A stretch of DNA of 64,000 nucleotides from Streptomyces gossypii (GCF_025165795.1 NZ_JAJAGO010000007.1:1-64000), one strand, 5' to 3'; positions 26,823-36,066 are shown, counted from the stretch's first letter. A program made the numbers and translations. Notes: generated by a model from the sequence alone, not told the origin.

Positions 26823-28095
26823 CCGCCACCGGCTCGTCCCCGGCCGCACGCCCAGCTCCGGACGACGGCCGGTCCAGGGTGTCCAGCGCCCGCCGGGCCA
26901 CCGGATGCGCCCGTACGATCTCGGCCAGCGAGGTCGTCCCCCGGGTGATGCGGGCGAAGACGTTCCACGCGGGGCGGAAGCCGGTGAGGGCCGCGTGCAG
27001 CATCCCGGGGCGGCGAAGGAAGATCTTGAACATCCGCCGCCCCACGCCCATCTCGATCCCGAGCCCGGCCTTGACCGCGAAGGCGTAGTTCAGCGCCTGC
27101 CGCCGCGCGTCCACCGCGTCATGCGATTCGGAGATCCGCACCGCCCACTCGCCCGCGAGCCGCCCGGACCGCAGCGCGAAGGAGATCCCCTCGCGAGTCC
27201 ACGGTTCCAGCAGACCGGCCGCGTCGCCGCAGACCAGCACCCGCCCTCTGGAGAGCGGCGAGTCATCCGCCCGGCAGCGGGTGAGATGGCCGGAGGAGAC
27301 GCTGGGCGTGAATCCCGACAGACCGAGCCTGGCAACGAAGTCGTCGAGATAGCGCTTGGTGGCGGCGCCCTCGCCGCGAGCGGAGATCACCCCGACCGTG
27401 AGCGTCCCCTCCTTGGGGAACACCCAGCCGTAGCTGCCGGGCAACGGCCCCCAGTCGATCAGCACCCGGCCCGCCCAGTCCTCGGCGACGCTGGCGGGCA
27501 CCGGGATCTCGGCCTCCAGGCCGAGATCGACCTGCTCCAGCTTCACCCCGACATGCGCCCCTATCCGGCTTGCGCTGCCGTCCGCACCGACGACGGCACG
27601 GGCGAGCACCGGCTCCTCACCGCCCCCGAGGACGACGGCGACGGTGCGGCGGTCGGGCACGAAGGGGCCGTGCTGCTCCACCCGGGAGACCGTGACACCC
27701 GTACGCACCTCGGCCCCCGCCCGGATGGCGGACTCCACCAGCGCGTGGTCGAACTCCGGCCGGTTGATGAGCCCGAAGAGCATCCGCTTGGACCGCCTGG
27801 TGCGGGTCAGCTTGCCGTTGAGCGAGAAGGTCACCGCGTGCACCCGGTCGCGCAGCGGCAGTTCGAAGCCGGGAGGCAGGGCGTCCCGCGACAGGCCGAT
27901 GATGCCGCCGCCGCAGGTCTTGTACCGGGGCAGTTCGGACTTCTCCAGCAGCAGTACGCGGCGCCCGGCGACTGCCGCCGCGTACGCCGCCGAAGCACCG
28001 GCCGGACCGGCGCCGACCACCACGACGTCCCATACGGTGCGGTCCGGCTCGCTGCGGTCCGGCTCGCTGCCGCTGGATGCGTTCTCACTGCTCAC
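26794..28095 (-). CDS. Geranylgeranyl reductase family FAD-dependent oxidoreductase
   Basis: The 433-residue flavoprotein has a Rossmann FAD motif (VVVGAGPAGASAAYAAAVAGRRVLLLEKS), the segment PRYKTCGGGIIG typical of the geranylgeranyl reductase family, VVGADGSASRIG, and the second FAD motif VLVCGDAAGLLEPWTREGISFALRSG. Relatives saturate isoprenoid chains of menaquinone, archaeal-type lipids or chlorophyll, so a menaquinone side-chain reductase role is plausible but unproven. It is monocistronic here. The N-terminus carries a short DRSEPDR repeat. Confidence 0.9.
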   Translation of the reverse strand: MSSENASSGSEPDRSEPDRTVWDVVVVGAGPAGASAAYAAAVAGRRVLLLEKSELPRYKTCGGGIIGLSRDALPPGFELPLRDRVHAVTFSLNGKLTRTRRSKRMLFGLINRPEFDHALVESAIRAGAEVRTGVTVSRVEQHGPFVPDRRTVAVVLGGGEEPVLARAVVGADGSASRIGAHVGVKLEQVDLGLEAEIPVPASVAEDWAGRVLIDWGPLPGSYGWVFPKEGTLTVGVISARGEGAATKRYLDDFVARLGLSGFTPSVSSGHLTRCRADDSPLSRGRVLVCGDAAGLLEPWTREGISFALRSGRLAGEWAVRISESHDAVDARRQALNYAFAVKAGLGIEMGVGRRMFKIFLRRPGMLHAALTGFRPAWNVFARITRGTTSLAEIVRAHPVARRALDTLDRPSSGAGRAAGDEPVAVSEPVPRAE

Positions 28096-28256
28096 GATGT
28101 GCTGCCGCTCCGCTCGATGAGGTGTCCGCCAAGGCCCGACCGCATCCTACGGCGCACCCGGTGCCGAGTCGCGTTGTGGGAGGATCGGGCCGACATTCCT
28201 CGCACGCATATGTGTGCGTACACGTGCCCAACGTCGCGCCCTCAAGGAGCGTTCCC

Positions 28257-29636
28257 ATGACCCTGAGCCGGAGCTCGCTGGCGGACACGGTTTCCTCGTC
28301 GCTGCCCGGAGCCAGGCGGGAACTGGCAACACTGGTCGCCTTCCGTTCGGTGGCCGACCCCGAGCAGTTCCCCGTGAGCGAGTGCGAGGCGGCCGCCCGC
28401 TGGGTCGACGAGGCGCTGCGCGCCGAGGGCTTCGAGGACGTCCGCGTCCTGGAAACCCCGGACGGCACCCAGTCCGTCTTCGGCCATCTGCCTGGTCCGG
28501 AGGGCGCACCGACCGTGCTCCTCTACGCGCACTACGACGTGCAGCCGCCGCTGGACGAGGACGCCTGGACCTCGCCGCCGTTCGAGCTGACGGAGCGGGA
28601 CGGGCGCTGGTACGGGCGGGGTGCGGCCGACTGCAAGGGCGGCATCCTCATGCACCTGCTCGCGCTGCGGGCGCTCCGGGCCGACGGCGGCATCCCGGTC
28701 GGTGTCAAGGTGATCGTCGAAGGCTCCGAGGAGCAGGGCACCGGCGGGCTGCAACGCTACGCCGAGGCGCACCCGGAGCTGCTCGCCGCCGATGCCATCG
28801 TGATCGGGGACGCCGGGAACTTCCGGGTGGGCCTGCCGACCGTCACCGCGACCCTGCGCGGTATGGCGATGATCCGGGTCCAGGTCGACACCCTCGAAGG
28901 CAACCTGCACTCCGGCCAGTTCGGCGGCGCCGCACCCGACGCCCTCGCCGCGCTCCTGCGGATGCTCGACTCGCTGCGCGGCCCGGACGGCTCGACCCGC
29001 GTCGACGGGCTGGAGGCGGACGGCTCCTGGAGCGGACTGCAGTACGAGGAGGCGGACTTCCGCCGGGACGCCCACGTGCTCGACGGGGTGGACCTGATCG
29101 GGTCCGGCACCGTTTCGGACCGCATATGGGCGCGTCCGGCCGTCACCGTGCTCGGCATCGACTGCCCGCCGGTGGTCGGCGCCACGCCCTCCGTGCACGC
29201 CGGAGCGCGGGCGCTGGTCAGCCTGCGGGTTCCGCCGGGCACGGACGCCGCCGAGGCCGCCAAGCTGCTGATCGCCCATCTGGAGTCACACGCTCCGTGG
29301 GGTGCCCGGGTGAGCACCGAACACGTCGGCGGGGGCCAGCCCTTCCGCGCGGACACCGGCAGCCCTGCCTACACGGCGATGGCCGAGGCGATGCGGGAGG
29401 CGTACGGCGGCACCGGGATGGCCGTCGCCGGGCAGGGCGGCTCGATCCCGCTCTGCAACACCCTGGCGTCGCTCTACCCGGAGACGGAGATTTTGCTGAT
29501 CGGCCTGAGCGAGCCGGAGGCCCGGATCCACGCGGTGGACGAGAGCGTCTCCCCCGAGGAGCTGGAGGCCCTGTCGCTGGCCGAGGCGCTCTTCCTGCGG
29601 AAGTACGCGGCGACGGCGCTCACCGGGGGCGCGTAG
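28257..29636 (+). CDS. M20-family dipeptidase
   Basis: The 459-residue metallopeptidase has metal ligands in YAHYDVQPP and RGAADCKGG, the general base and ligand in EGSEEQGTGG, a further ligand in VIGDAGN, and the lid domain with LEGNLHSGQFGG. A start ATG with aaggag eight bases upstream is certain. Family members hydrolyse dipeptides or acylated amino acids in the cytoplasm. Upstream, at 28200-28217, a near-palindrome around catatg may be regulatory. Confidence 0.93.
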   Translation: MTLSRSSLADTVSSSLPGARRELATLVAFRSVADPEQFPVSECEAAARWVDEALRAEGFEDVRVLETPDGTQSVFGHLPGPEGAPTVLLYAHYDVQPPLDEDAWTSPPFELTERDGRWYGRGAADCKGGILMHLLALRALRADGGIPVGVKVIVEGSEEQGTGGLQRYAEAHPELLAADAIVIGDAGNFRVGLPTVTATLRGMAMIRVQVDTLEGNLHSGQFGGAAPDALAALLRMLDSLRGPDGSTRVDGLEADGSWSGLQYEEADFRRDAHVLDGVDLIGSGTVSDRIWARPAVTVLGIDCPPVVGATPSVHAGARALVSLRVPPGTDAAEAAKLLIAHLESHAPWGARVSTEHVGGGQPFRADTGSPAYTAMAEAMREAYGGTGMAVAGQGGSIPLCNTLASLYPETEILLIGLSEPEARIHAVDESVSPEELEALSLAEALFLRKYAATALTGGA

Positions 29637-29712
29637 GGCAGCCGGCTCGGCGGCGGTGGCCTGATGCTCGCCGAGCTGCTCCCGCCGGTCCTCGCGGATC
29701 CACTCCGGGCGG

Positions 29713-30999
29713 TCACCGCTCGTGCGGCTGCCGGTCGGCTGCCGCGTGGCGCGCTGCCTCAAAGGCGGGGTCCGGGAGGCTGTGCCGGGTGAACGCCCAC
29801 AGCACGAGCCCGAGGCAGCTGAACGCGGCACCCAGTGCGCATACGGCGCCCCAGCCGGCCACCGTGTAGAGGGAGGTCGCGGCGATCGCGCCGGTGGCGC
29901 TGCCGACCGAGTAGAAGACCATGTATCCGCCGATCAGCCGGCTGCCCGCGTCCGGGTGCAGCGCGTAGATCAGGGTCTGGTTGGTGACATGGACGGCCTG
30001 CACGGCGAGGTCGAGAAGGATCACGCCGACGACCAGGGCCCAGAGCGAGCTGCGGGTGAAGGCCAGGGGCAACCACGAGGCGGTGAGCAGCGCCAGGGCC
30101 GTGCCGGTGGTCCGCCGGGAGAGTCCGCGGTCGTTCAGGCGGCCCGCCGCGGTCGCGGCCAGGGCGCCGGCGACACCGATCAGCCCCAGCGCCCCGATCG
30201 CACTCTGGGAGAGGAAGTACGGGGTCTCGCTGAGCGGCAGCGCGACGCTGCTCCACAGGGTGCTGAAGGCGGCGAAGACCAGCAGACCCAGCAGGGCCCG
30301 GAGCCGCAGCAGTCGTTCCCGCGCGAAGAGGGTGAGGGTGGAGCGCAGGAGCTGTCCGTAGCGCAGGTTTGCCGGCGGAGCGTCACTGTGGCGCGGCAGC
30401 ACGCGGGAGAGGACCAGGGCGAGCCCAGCCGTGAGCGACGCCGAGGCGAGGTAGACGGAGCGCCAGCCCGCGAGGTCGGCCATCAGGCCGGAGGCGGTGC
30501 GGGCGAGCAGGATTCCGGTGACCACGCCGCTGGTGACCAGACCGACGACCCGTCCGCGCCCGGCGGGAGGGGCCAGTGATGCCGCGAAGGCCATCAGCGT
30601 CTGCGTGACGACCGCGAGAAGCCCCATCGCGGCCATGCCCGCGAGCAGGATCGCCGCCGTGTGAGCGGCGGCCACCGCGGCCAGCGCGGCCACCAGGAGC
30701 AGCAGCTGGGCCACGATGAGCCGTCTGCGGTCTGCCACATCACCCAGCGGCACGAGGAAGAAGAGTCCCAGCGCGTATCCGACATGCGTGAGGGTGACGA
30801 CGCTGCCGACGAGTGCCGGGCTCATGGCGAGGTCGTGGCCCATCGTCACCAGGAGCGGCTGGGAGAAGTAGACGTTGGCCACCGCTGCCCCGCAGGCGAC
30901 GGCGAACAGCACGACGACGCCACGGGAGAGGACGAACGCGGAACCTTCCCCGCTTCGGGTCCCGGTCCGTCTCGTCAGAGCCTCACCGTTGCCGGGCAT
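29713..30999 (-). CDS. MFS transporter (DHA1-like)
   Basis: The 428-residue carrier has 12 helices, opening with VVVLFAVACGAAVANVYFSQPLLVTMG and with the loop PLGDVADRRRLIV. ATG 30999 is preferred over the GTG two codons upstream because ggagg stands seven bases before the ATG. It is divergent from an HxlR regulator, with a spaced inverted repeat between them, so it is probably an inducible efflux pump for an aromatic, quinone or drug-like compound. Confidence 0.9.
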   Translation of the reverse strand: MPGNGEALTRRTGTRSGEGSAFVLSRGVVVLFAVACGAAVANVYFSQPLLVTMGHDLAMSPALVGSVVTLTHVGYALGLFFLVPLGDVADRRRLIVAQLLLLVAALAAVAAAHTAAILLAGMAAMGLLAVVTQTLMAFAASLAPPAGRGRVVGLVTSGVVTGILLARTASGLMADLAGWRSVYLASASLTAGLALVLSRVLPRHSDAPPANLRYGQLLRSTLTLFARERLLRLRALLGLLVFAAFSTLWSSVALPLSETPYFLSQSAIGALGLIGVAGALAATAAGRLNDRGLSRRTTGTALALLTASWLPLAFTRSSLWALVVGVILLDLAVQAVHVTNQTLIYALHPDAGSRLIGGYMVFYSVGSATGAIAATSLYTVAGWGAVCALGAAFSCLGLVLWAFTRHSLPDPAFEAARHAAADRQPHER

Positions 31000-31030
31000 C
31001 AGCACACCTCCGCATATCTGGTTTCATCTT

Positions 31031-31070
31031 GCTACCAACATTGGCGGCGAACGCTAGCCCTTTTGGTAGC
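31031..31070. promoter_or_regulatory. Spaced inverted repeat between MFS and HxlR genes
   Basis: gctaccaa (31031-31038) and ttggtagc (31063-31070) are perfect complements separated by 24 bp, so corresponding bases are about three helical turns apart. The region is AT-richer than its surroundings and lies between the divergent starts. It is a good candidate for the HxlR binding site. Confidence 0.55.
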
Positions 31071-31116
31071 ATGTTGCAACCGTTGCACGGCAACCGTCAC
31101 GAGAGGGAGAGACGCC

Positions 31117-31596
31117 ATGGTGACCAGGACGCGCTTCGACGACAGCGACTGCCCCGTCGCCCGTTCGGTGGACGCGATCGGCGACTGGTGGTCCCTGCTG
31201 ATCGTGCGCGACGCCTTCGACGGAAGCCGGCGCTTCGGTGAGTTCCAGCGCAGCCTCGGCGTGGCGAAGAACATCCTCACCGCGCGTCTGCGCACGCTGG
31301 TCGCCGGCGGCGTCCTCGAATCCGTCCCCGCCTCGGACGGCAGCGCCTACCGCGAGTACGTACTGACCCCGAAAGGCGAGGCGCTCTTCCCCGTCATCGT
31401 GGCACTGCGACAGTGGGGCGAAGAGAACTTCTTCGCCCCCGGCGAACCACACTCACAGCTGGTCGACCGCCGGCAGGGACATCGCCTCCGCGCGCTGGAA
31501 GTGCGCTCTGCCGACGGACGACGGCTGAACCCCGACGACACCACCGTCCACAAGACCCCCGTCCACAAGACCCCCACCCAGCGATCCGAGCCGTAG
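31117..31596 (+). CDS. HxlR-family transcriptional regulator
   Basis: The 159-residue winged-helix regulator has the family signature from CPVARSVDAIGDWWSLLIVRDAF through RRFGEFQRSLGVAKNILTARLRTLVAGGVLE. It has a conserved cysteine (residue 12), a position used for redox or electrophile sensing in some members. The C-terminal 45 residues are polar and include a short duplicated VHKTP. gagaggga lies upstream of the ATG. It probably represses the divergent MFS gene. Confidence 0.92.
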   Translation: MVTRTRFDDSDCPVARSVDAIGDWWSLLIVRDAFDGSRRFGEFQRSLGVAKNILTARLRTLVAGGVLESVPASDGSAYREYVLTPKGEALFPVIVALRQWGEENFFAPGEPHSQLVDRRQGHRLRALEVRSADGRRLNPDDTTVHKTPVHKTPTQRSEP

Positions 31597-31619
31597 ACCC
31601 GAGGTCGCCCACCGGGCTC

Positions 31620-32642
31620 TCAGATGCCGACCGGGGCGCCCGCCTCCAGGTTGAGCGTGGTGCCGCGCTCCCGCGCCCGCAGGGCCCACCGCAGCCGCCG
31701 GTACCGGACGGGCGGCAGCAGCCTTGCGGCCTCGGCCTCGGTCACGAAGACCCATTCCCGCAGCTCGTCGCCCTGGAGCAGCAGCTCCGCCGCCCGCGCC
31801 GACTCCAGGCACCCGCCGTCGAAGAGGAGCCGCAGCCCGCCGAAGGCCGGCGGGCAGGGTGCCTCCCAGTCGACAACCAACAGCCGCGGAACTTCGGCGA
31901 GTTCGATACCGAGCTCCTCGGCGACCTCCCGCATCCCCGCGCGGGCGGGCGCTTCTCCCGGCTCGACGATGCCGCCGGGGAACTCCCAGCCCGGCTTGTA
32001 GGTCGGGTCCACGAGCAGCACGCGGTCGCGTTCGTCAAAGAGCAGCACGCCCGCCGCGAGGGTCTCGGCCGTCGGCTCGGGCGCCTGGACGATATCCAGC
32101 GCCCCGGCCCCCTCCCGTATCGCCTCGGCGACGCGCTCCGCGGTGCGGCGGGGGGTGAGCCGACTGGTGTCGACGGTGTGCGCGTCCGCCGTGATCCAGG
32201 GCAACGCCGCCTGGTAGGCCGGGAGATGACCCAGACACCAGTCGGGGGACGAACCACCCTCCCGCTCCGCCCGAGTGCCGATACGACGACGGAGGATCGT
32301 TTCCTCGACATGCAGCAGCACATGGCGGACGGGGACGCGACGGGACGCCAGCGCGCCGAATATCTCGTCCCGGTACTCCTGGCGCAGCAGCGTCATCGGA
32401 GCGATCAGCGGGCCGGGTATCTCGGTCAGCAGCGCGGCGGCGGTGTCCGCCACGAGCCGCCGCCAGGCGGGCAGATCCTGGAAGTCGTCGACTTGGCCCA
32501 GCCGTTCCTTGGGCAGCATGACGCGCAGTCCGGCGCCCAGCAGTTCCGGGTCGTAGAGCGTGCTGCCCGGGATCAGGTCCAGAAGTTCGTACGCCGCGGT
32601 GGTCTTGCCTGCGCCGAAGGCGCCGTTCAACCAGACGATCAC
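31620..32642 (-). CDS. P-loop kinase / NUDIX hydrolase fusion
   Basis: The 340-residue protein has two domains. Residues 1-185 are a P-loop kinase-like domain (VIVWLNGAFGAGKTTAAYEL, with an LLHVEETILRRRI lid region). Residues 195-340 are a NUDIX domain with the complete box GGIVEPGEAPARAGMREVAEELGI. GTG 32642 has ggaggaggggg upstream, and the longer open frame further upstream looks non-coding. Both domains act on nucleotides or phosphorylated small molecules, so a coupled phosphorylation and hydrolysis or antibiotic-resistance type role is possible. The substrate is not predictable. Confidence 0.85.
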   Translation of the reverse strand: MIVWLNGAFGAGKTTAAYELLDLIPGSTLYDPELLGAGLRVMLPKERLGQVDDFQDLPAWRRLVADTAAALLTEIPGPLIAPMTLLRQEYRDEIFGALASRRVPVRHVLLHVEETILRRRIGTRAEREGGSSPDWCLGHLPAYQAALPWITADAHTVDTSRLTPRRTAERVAEAIREGAGALDIVQAPEPTAETLAAGVLLFDERDRVLLVDPTYKPGWEFPGGIVEPGEAPARAGMREVAEELGIELAEVPRLLVVDWEAPCPPAFGGLRLLFDGGCLESARAAELLLQGDELREWVFVTEAEAARLLPPVRYRRLRWALRARERGTTLNLEAGAPVGI

Positions 32643-32933
32643 GCTTCCCCCTCCTCCTTCGCCCCTCCGTTCAGGTGCCCACTGCACCCTGCCACGGAAA
32701 CGCGCCGGATCTCCGCCCGCGTGCGGCGGAAAGGCTGCGCGCCGCAGGTTCCGCCGTGCGCCCCGCACGCCCGTGCGGCCGCGGAACGGGGCCGGAGCAG
32801 CGGAAACACCGGAGCGCGGTGGGACGCGCGGGCGCCGGTGGCACGGCCGGTGGGTGGGTGACCGTACAGAACTCGCCATGAAGGTTGCCGCAAAGGGCCT
32901 GCTCACTCACCGCTCATCGCTCATCGCCGCTCG
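32643..32933. other. Intergenic region, no convincing gene
   Basis: These 290 bp separate the ROK kinase stop from the kinase-NUDIX start, both on the minus strand. Short open frames exist on both strands but lack coding bias and starts. The only structure noted is a hairpin at 32724-32756 with arms cggcggaa and ttccgccg, a possible terminator for the ROK kinase gene. Confidence 0.4.
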
Positions 32934-33875
32934 TCACCGCGCGGGGTGCAACGCTTCCCGGCAGGCCGCCGCGGCACCGACCAGCCCGGCGTCGGTGCCC
33001 GTCCGCGCGGGAAGGATGCGCAGGTCACGTACGAAGGAGAGGGTGGCGAACTCCGCCATCGCCCGGCGCAGTGGGGCGAAGAGGACCTCACCGGCCCGTG
33101 CCACTCCGCCGCCGACCACCGCGACCTCGATCTCCGCGAGCGCCGCCGTCGAGGCGATCCCGGCCGCGAGCGCCCGCGCCGCGCGCTCATAGGAGGCGAT
33201 GGCCACCCCGTTCCCCGCCCGGGCGGCGGCGGCCACGGCGGCGGCGCTGCGGTCGCCGTCCGGACCGGGCAGCCAGCCGCCGGCCAGCGCCCGTGCGGCG
33301 ATGTTCGGCCCGCTGGCGATGCGTTCCACACAGCCGCGCGAGCCGCAGGGACAGCGGTCTCCGTCCATGTCGACGACGACATGCCCGATGTGACCGGCGT
33401 TGCCCGTCGGCCCGGTGTGCAGTTCCCCTCCGAGGACCAGCCCGCCGCCGACGCCGGTCGAGACGACCAGGCACAGCGCCCCCGCATATCCGCGTGCCGC
33501 GCCCTGCCAGCGCTCGGCGGCGGCCATCGCCACCCCGTCGCCGACCAGCGTGACGGGAAGTCCGCCGGCCGCCTCTCGCACCCGCGCCACCAGCGGATAG
33601 GCCCGCCAGCCGGGGATGTTGACCGGGCTGACCGTGCCCGCGGCCGCGTCGACCGGGCCTGCGCTGCCGATTCCCAGGGCGCTCACCCGGGTCCACTGCG
33701 GCGCCGCCGACAGTTCGGCGAGCACCTCGGCCACGGCGGCCATCACCCGCTCACCGCCCGCCTGGCCGGGGGTGGGCCGGCGGGCCTGGGCCACCAGTCG
33801 GCCGTCGCCGTCGACGAGGGCACCCGCGATCTTGGTGCCGCCGATGTCGAGCGCGGCGACGAGGTCGGTCTGCAT
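32934..33875 (-). CDS. ROK-family sugar kinase
   Basis: This is a 313-residue kinase without a DNA-binding domain. Visible motifs are the phosphate loop LDIGGTKIAGALVDGDG, STGVGGGLVLGG, the GH motif with zinc site in GHIGHVVVDMDGDRCPCGSRGCVE, and VVGGGVARAGEVLFAPL. The usual catalytic ND segment reads VGDGVAMAA, with the aspartate retained. It is probably a glucokinase, N-acetylmannosamine kinase or related enzyme. It is divergent from a LacI repressor with a perfect palindrome between them. Confidence 0.88.
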   Translation of the reverse strand: MQTDLVAALDIGGTKIAGALVDGDGRLVAQARRPTPGQAGGERVMAAVAEVLAELSAAPQWTRVSALGIGSAGPVDAAAGTVSPVNIPGWRAYPLVARVREAAGGLPVTLVGDGVAMAAAERWQGAARGYAGALCLVVSTGVGGGLVLGGELHTGPTGNAGHIGHVVVDMDGDRCPCGSRGCVERIASGPNIAARALAGGWLPGPDGDRSAAAVAAAARAGNGVAIASYERAARALAAGIASTAALAEIEVAVVGGGVARAGEVLFAPLRRAMAEFATLSFVRDLRILPARTGTDAGLVGAAAACREALHPAR

Positions 33876-33950
33876 GCTGTGCGTATCTCCCGGTGAGGCA
33901 CTCCCCGCGTCCCGGGGTGGGAGCGGTGCACGGACAGTCTCACCACTGCT

Positions 33951-33962
33951 GACAACGTTGTC
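33951..33962. promoter_or_regulatory. LacI-type operator palindrome (GACAACGTTGTC)
   Basis: This is a perfect 12-bp palindrome with the central CG typical of LacI-family operators, located 75 bp before the kinase start and 165 bp before the repressor start. It is the obvious site for the neighbouring LacI protein. Confidence 0.75.
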
Positions 33963-34126
33963 CAGTTACGATGTAACCCGCAGCATGCGGAAGGCGCCGC
34001 CGTTCGGGCCGTGTGTGCCGCAGGATGTGTCCCCCGCCGCAGAACGCACCGCACCGCACCGACGACACTGCGGGCAGGACAGGCGCGACGGACAGACACC
34101 AGCACCGACGACGAGGACAGACTCCC

Positions 34127-35173
34127 GTGACGGACACCATCCGCCCCACCCGCACCACGGCGAGCCGCTACGGCGGCCGGCCCACCATGAAGGACGTGGC
34201 CGCCCGCGCGGGAGTCGGGCTCAAGACCGTCTCGCGGGTCGTCAACGGGGAGGAGGGCGTCTCCCCGGACACCGGGCGCCGGGTACAAGAAGCCATCACC
34301 GCACTCGGATTCCGCCGCAACGACAGCGCCCGGGTGCTGCGCAAGGGCCGTACCGCCAGTGTCGGCCTGGTGCTGGAGGACCTGGCCGACCCCTTCTACG
34401 CCCCGCTCAGCCGCGCCGTCGAGGAGGTGGCGCGGCTGCACGGCGCGCTGCTGATCAACGGCTCCAGCACCGAGGACCCCGCACGGGAACAGGAACTGGT
34501 GCTGGCTCTGTGCGCGCGCCGGGTGGACGGGCTGGTGATCGTCCCGGCGGGTGACGACCACCGCTATCTGGCGCCGGAGATCGCCGCCGGGGTGGCCACC
34601 GTGTTCGTCGACCGGGCGCCGGGGCTCATCGAGTCCGACGTGGTGCTCACCGACGGCTTCGCGGGGGCACGCGAGGGGACCGCGCATCTGATCGCGCACG
34701 GGCACCGTCGGATCGGCTTCGTCGGCGACCAGCCGCACATCCAGACCGCTTCCGAACGCCTGCGCGGCTACCGGGCGGCGATGGCCGACGCCGGGCTGCC
34801 GGTGCACGAGCCCTGGATCACGCTGGGGCCGACCGACCCCGCCCGGGTGACGGCGGAGACCTGGCGGCTGCTGGCCGGACCGGAGCCAGTGACCGCACTG
34901 TTCACCGGCAACAACAGGGTGACGGTGACGGCGGTACGCGTGCTGGCCGCCTCCGGACGGCGCGTCGCCCTGGTCGCCTTCGACGACTTCGAGTTGGCCG
35001 ATCTGCTCTCGCCCGCCGTCACCGTGGTCGCCCAGGCGCCCGCTCAACTCGGACGCACCGCAGCCGAGTTGCTCTTCCGGCGGCTGGAAGGCACCGAGCA
35101 GGCCACGCAGCGGCTCACGCTGCCGACCCGGCTCCTCCCCCGCGGCTCGGGCGAACTGCCGCCACAGGACTGA
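34127..35173 (+). CDS. LacI-family transcriptional repressor
   Basis: This is a 348-residue repressor. A 20-residue leader precedes the helix-turn-helix and hinge (about 21-75, TMKDVAARAGVGLKTVSRVVNGEEGVS). The periplasmic-binding-protein-like ligand domain covers about 80-340 (SVGLVLEDLADPFYAPL, DGLVIVPAGDD, RIGFVGDQ, VALVAFDDFELADLLSPAVTVV). GTG 34127 has gaggac upstream; ATG 34187 is an alternative. The DFEL variant of the usual D-D-pattern supports a sugar ligand only weakly. It likely controls the divergent ROK kinase. Confidence 0.92.
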   Translation: MTDTIRPTRTTASRYGGRPTMKDVAARAGVGLKTVSRVVNGEEGVSPDTGRRVQEAITALGFRRNDSARVLRKGRTASVGLVLEDLADPFYAPLSRAVEEVARLHGALLINGSSTEDPAREQELVLALCARRVDGLVIVPAGDDHRYLAPEIAAGVATVFVDRAPGLIESDVVLTDGFAGAREGTAHLIAHGHRRIGFVGDQPHIQTASERLRGYRAAMADAGLPVHEPWITLGPTDPARVTAETWRLLAGPEPVTALFTGNNRVTVTAVRVLAASGRRVALVAFDDFELADLLSPAVTVVAQAPAQLGRTAAELLFRRLEGTEQATQRLTLPTRLLPRGSGELPPQD

Positions 35174-35306
35174 CGACTGGGCGCCGGGCCGGCGGCAGCT
35201 CCTGGGCAGCCGCCGCGCAGGGGATGGTCTGATATCCGCGTAAAGCACCCGATCAGCGGGAACACTCCGATGAGACGCCCCCCACCCCAAGATTGGAGGC
35301 GGGCCC

Positions 35307-35858
35307 ATGTTGCGCGGAATCGACGTGAGTTCGCACCAGTCGTCCATCGATCCGGACGGACTGGATTTCGTCATCGTCAAAGCGACCGAAGGCCGCAGCT
35401 ACGTCAACCCGCGAATGAACGACCAGGTGAAGAAGTCCCGTGACGCCGAATGCGTCGTGGGCTTCTACCACTTCCTGTGGCCGGGGAACATCAAGGCCCA
35501 GGCGGAGTACTTCGTTTCCAAGGCCGCCGAGGGCAAGAGCGATCTGCTCGCCGCGGACTGGGAGCGGACGAGCGAGGGGACGTACGCGAGCAACGGGCAG
35601 AAGGACCAGTTCATCCGCGAGGTGAAGAAGCTGCGTCCGTCCCACCGCGTCCTGCTCTACTGCAACCGGGACTTCTGGCTGAACCACGACACCACTTCGT
35701 ACGCGGGCGACGGCCTGTGGATCGCCGACTACGTGACGGCGGGCAAGCCGCGCATCCAGGCGAAGTGGCGGATCCACCAGTACACGAACGATCCGCTCGA
35801 CAAGAACGTCGCCGAGTTCTCCAGCCGCGCCGCGTTGCGCGACTGGGCCTCGGCCTGA
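35307..35858 (+). CDS. GH25 lysozyme (N-acetylmuramidase) without signal peptide
   Basis: The 183-residue single-domain protein has the GH25 core: the GIDVSSHQ strand, VIVKATEGRSYVNP, VGFYHFL, the catalytic-region motif LLAADWERT, HRVLLYCNRDFW, and the last strand WRIHQYTND. There is no signal sequence and no cell-wall-binding domain, unlike typical secreted Streptomyces muramidases. Export by a holin-like or other route, or an intracellular or lytic role, would have to be assumed. ggaggcgg precedes the ATG. It is followed by a strong hairpin. Confidence 0.85.
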   Translation: MLRGIDVSSHQSSIDPDGLDFVIVKATEGRSYVNPRMNDQVKKSRDAECVVGFYHFLWPGNIKAQAEYFVSKAAEGKSDLLAADWERTSEGTYASNGQKDQFIREVKKLRPSHRVLLYCNRDFWLNHDTTSYAGDGLWIADYVTAGKPRIQAKWRIHQYTNDPLDKNVAEFSSRAALRDWASA

Positions 35859-35886
35859 CACAGGCGCCCCCAGAGGGCTCCGGAAC

Positions 35887-35925
35887 GCCCGGACAGGACC
35901 CACCAATCCATTGGTCCGTCCGGGC
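35887..35925. terminator. Bidirectional hairpin terminator
   Basis: gcccggacaggacc and ggtccgtccgggc pair with a single bulged base around a 12-bp AT-richer loop. It lies 29 bp after the lysozyme stop and before the convergent DUF6986 gene. Confidence 0.7.
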
Positions 35926-36066
35926 GCACCTCTCGGGCTCTGCCGTATGGATCTTGCCCGGTCCGCCGGTCGCCGACGCTCCGCGTCGACTCCCTCCTCC
36001 GACTTGCGGCGCCACACCAGACCCCGCTCACCGATCCAGCCCGACCCGAACGACAGACCCGAGCGG

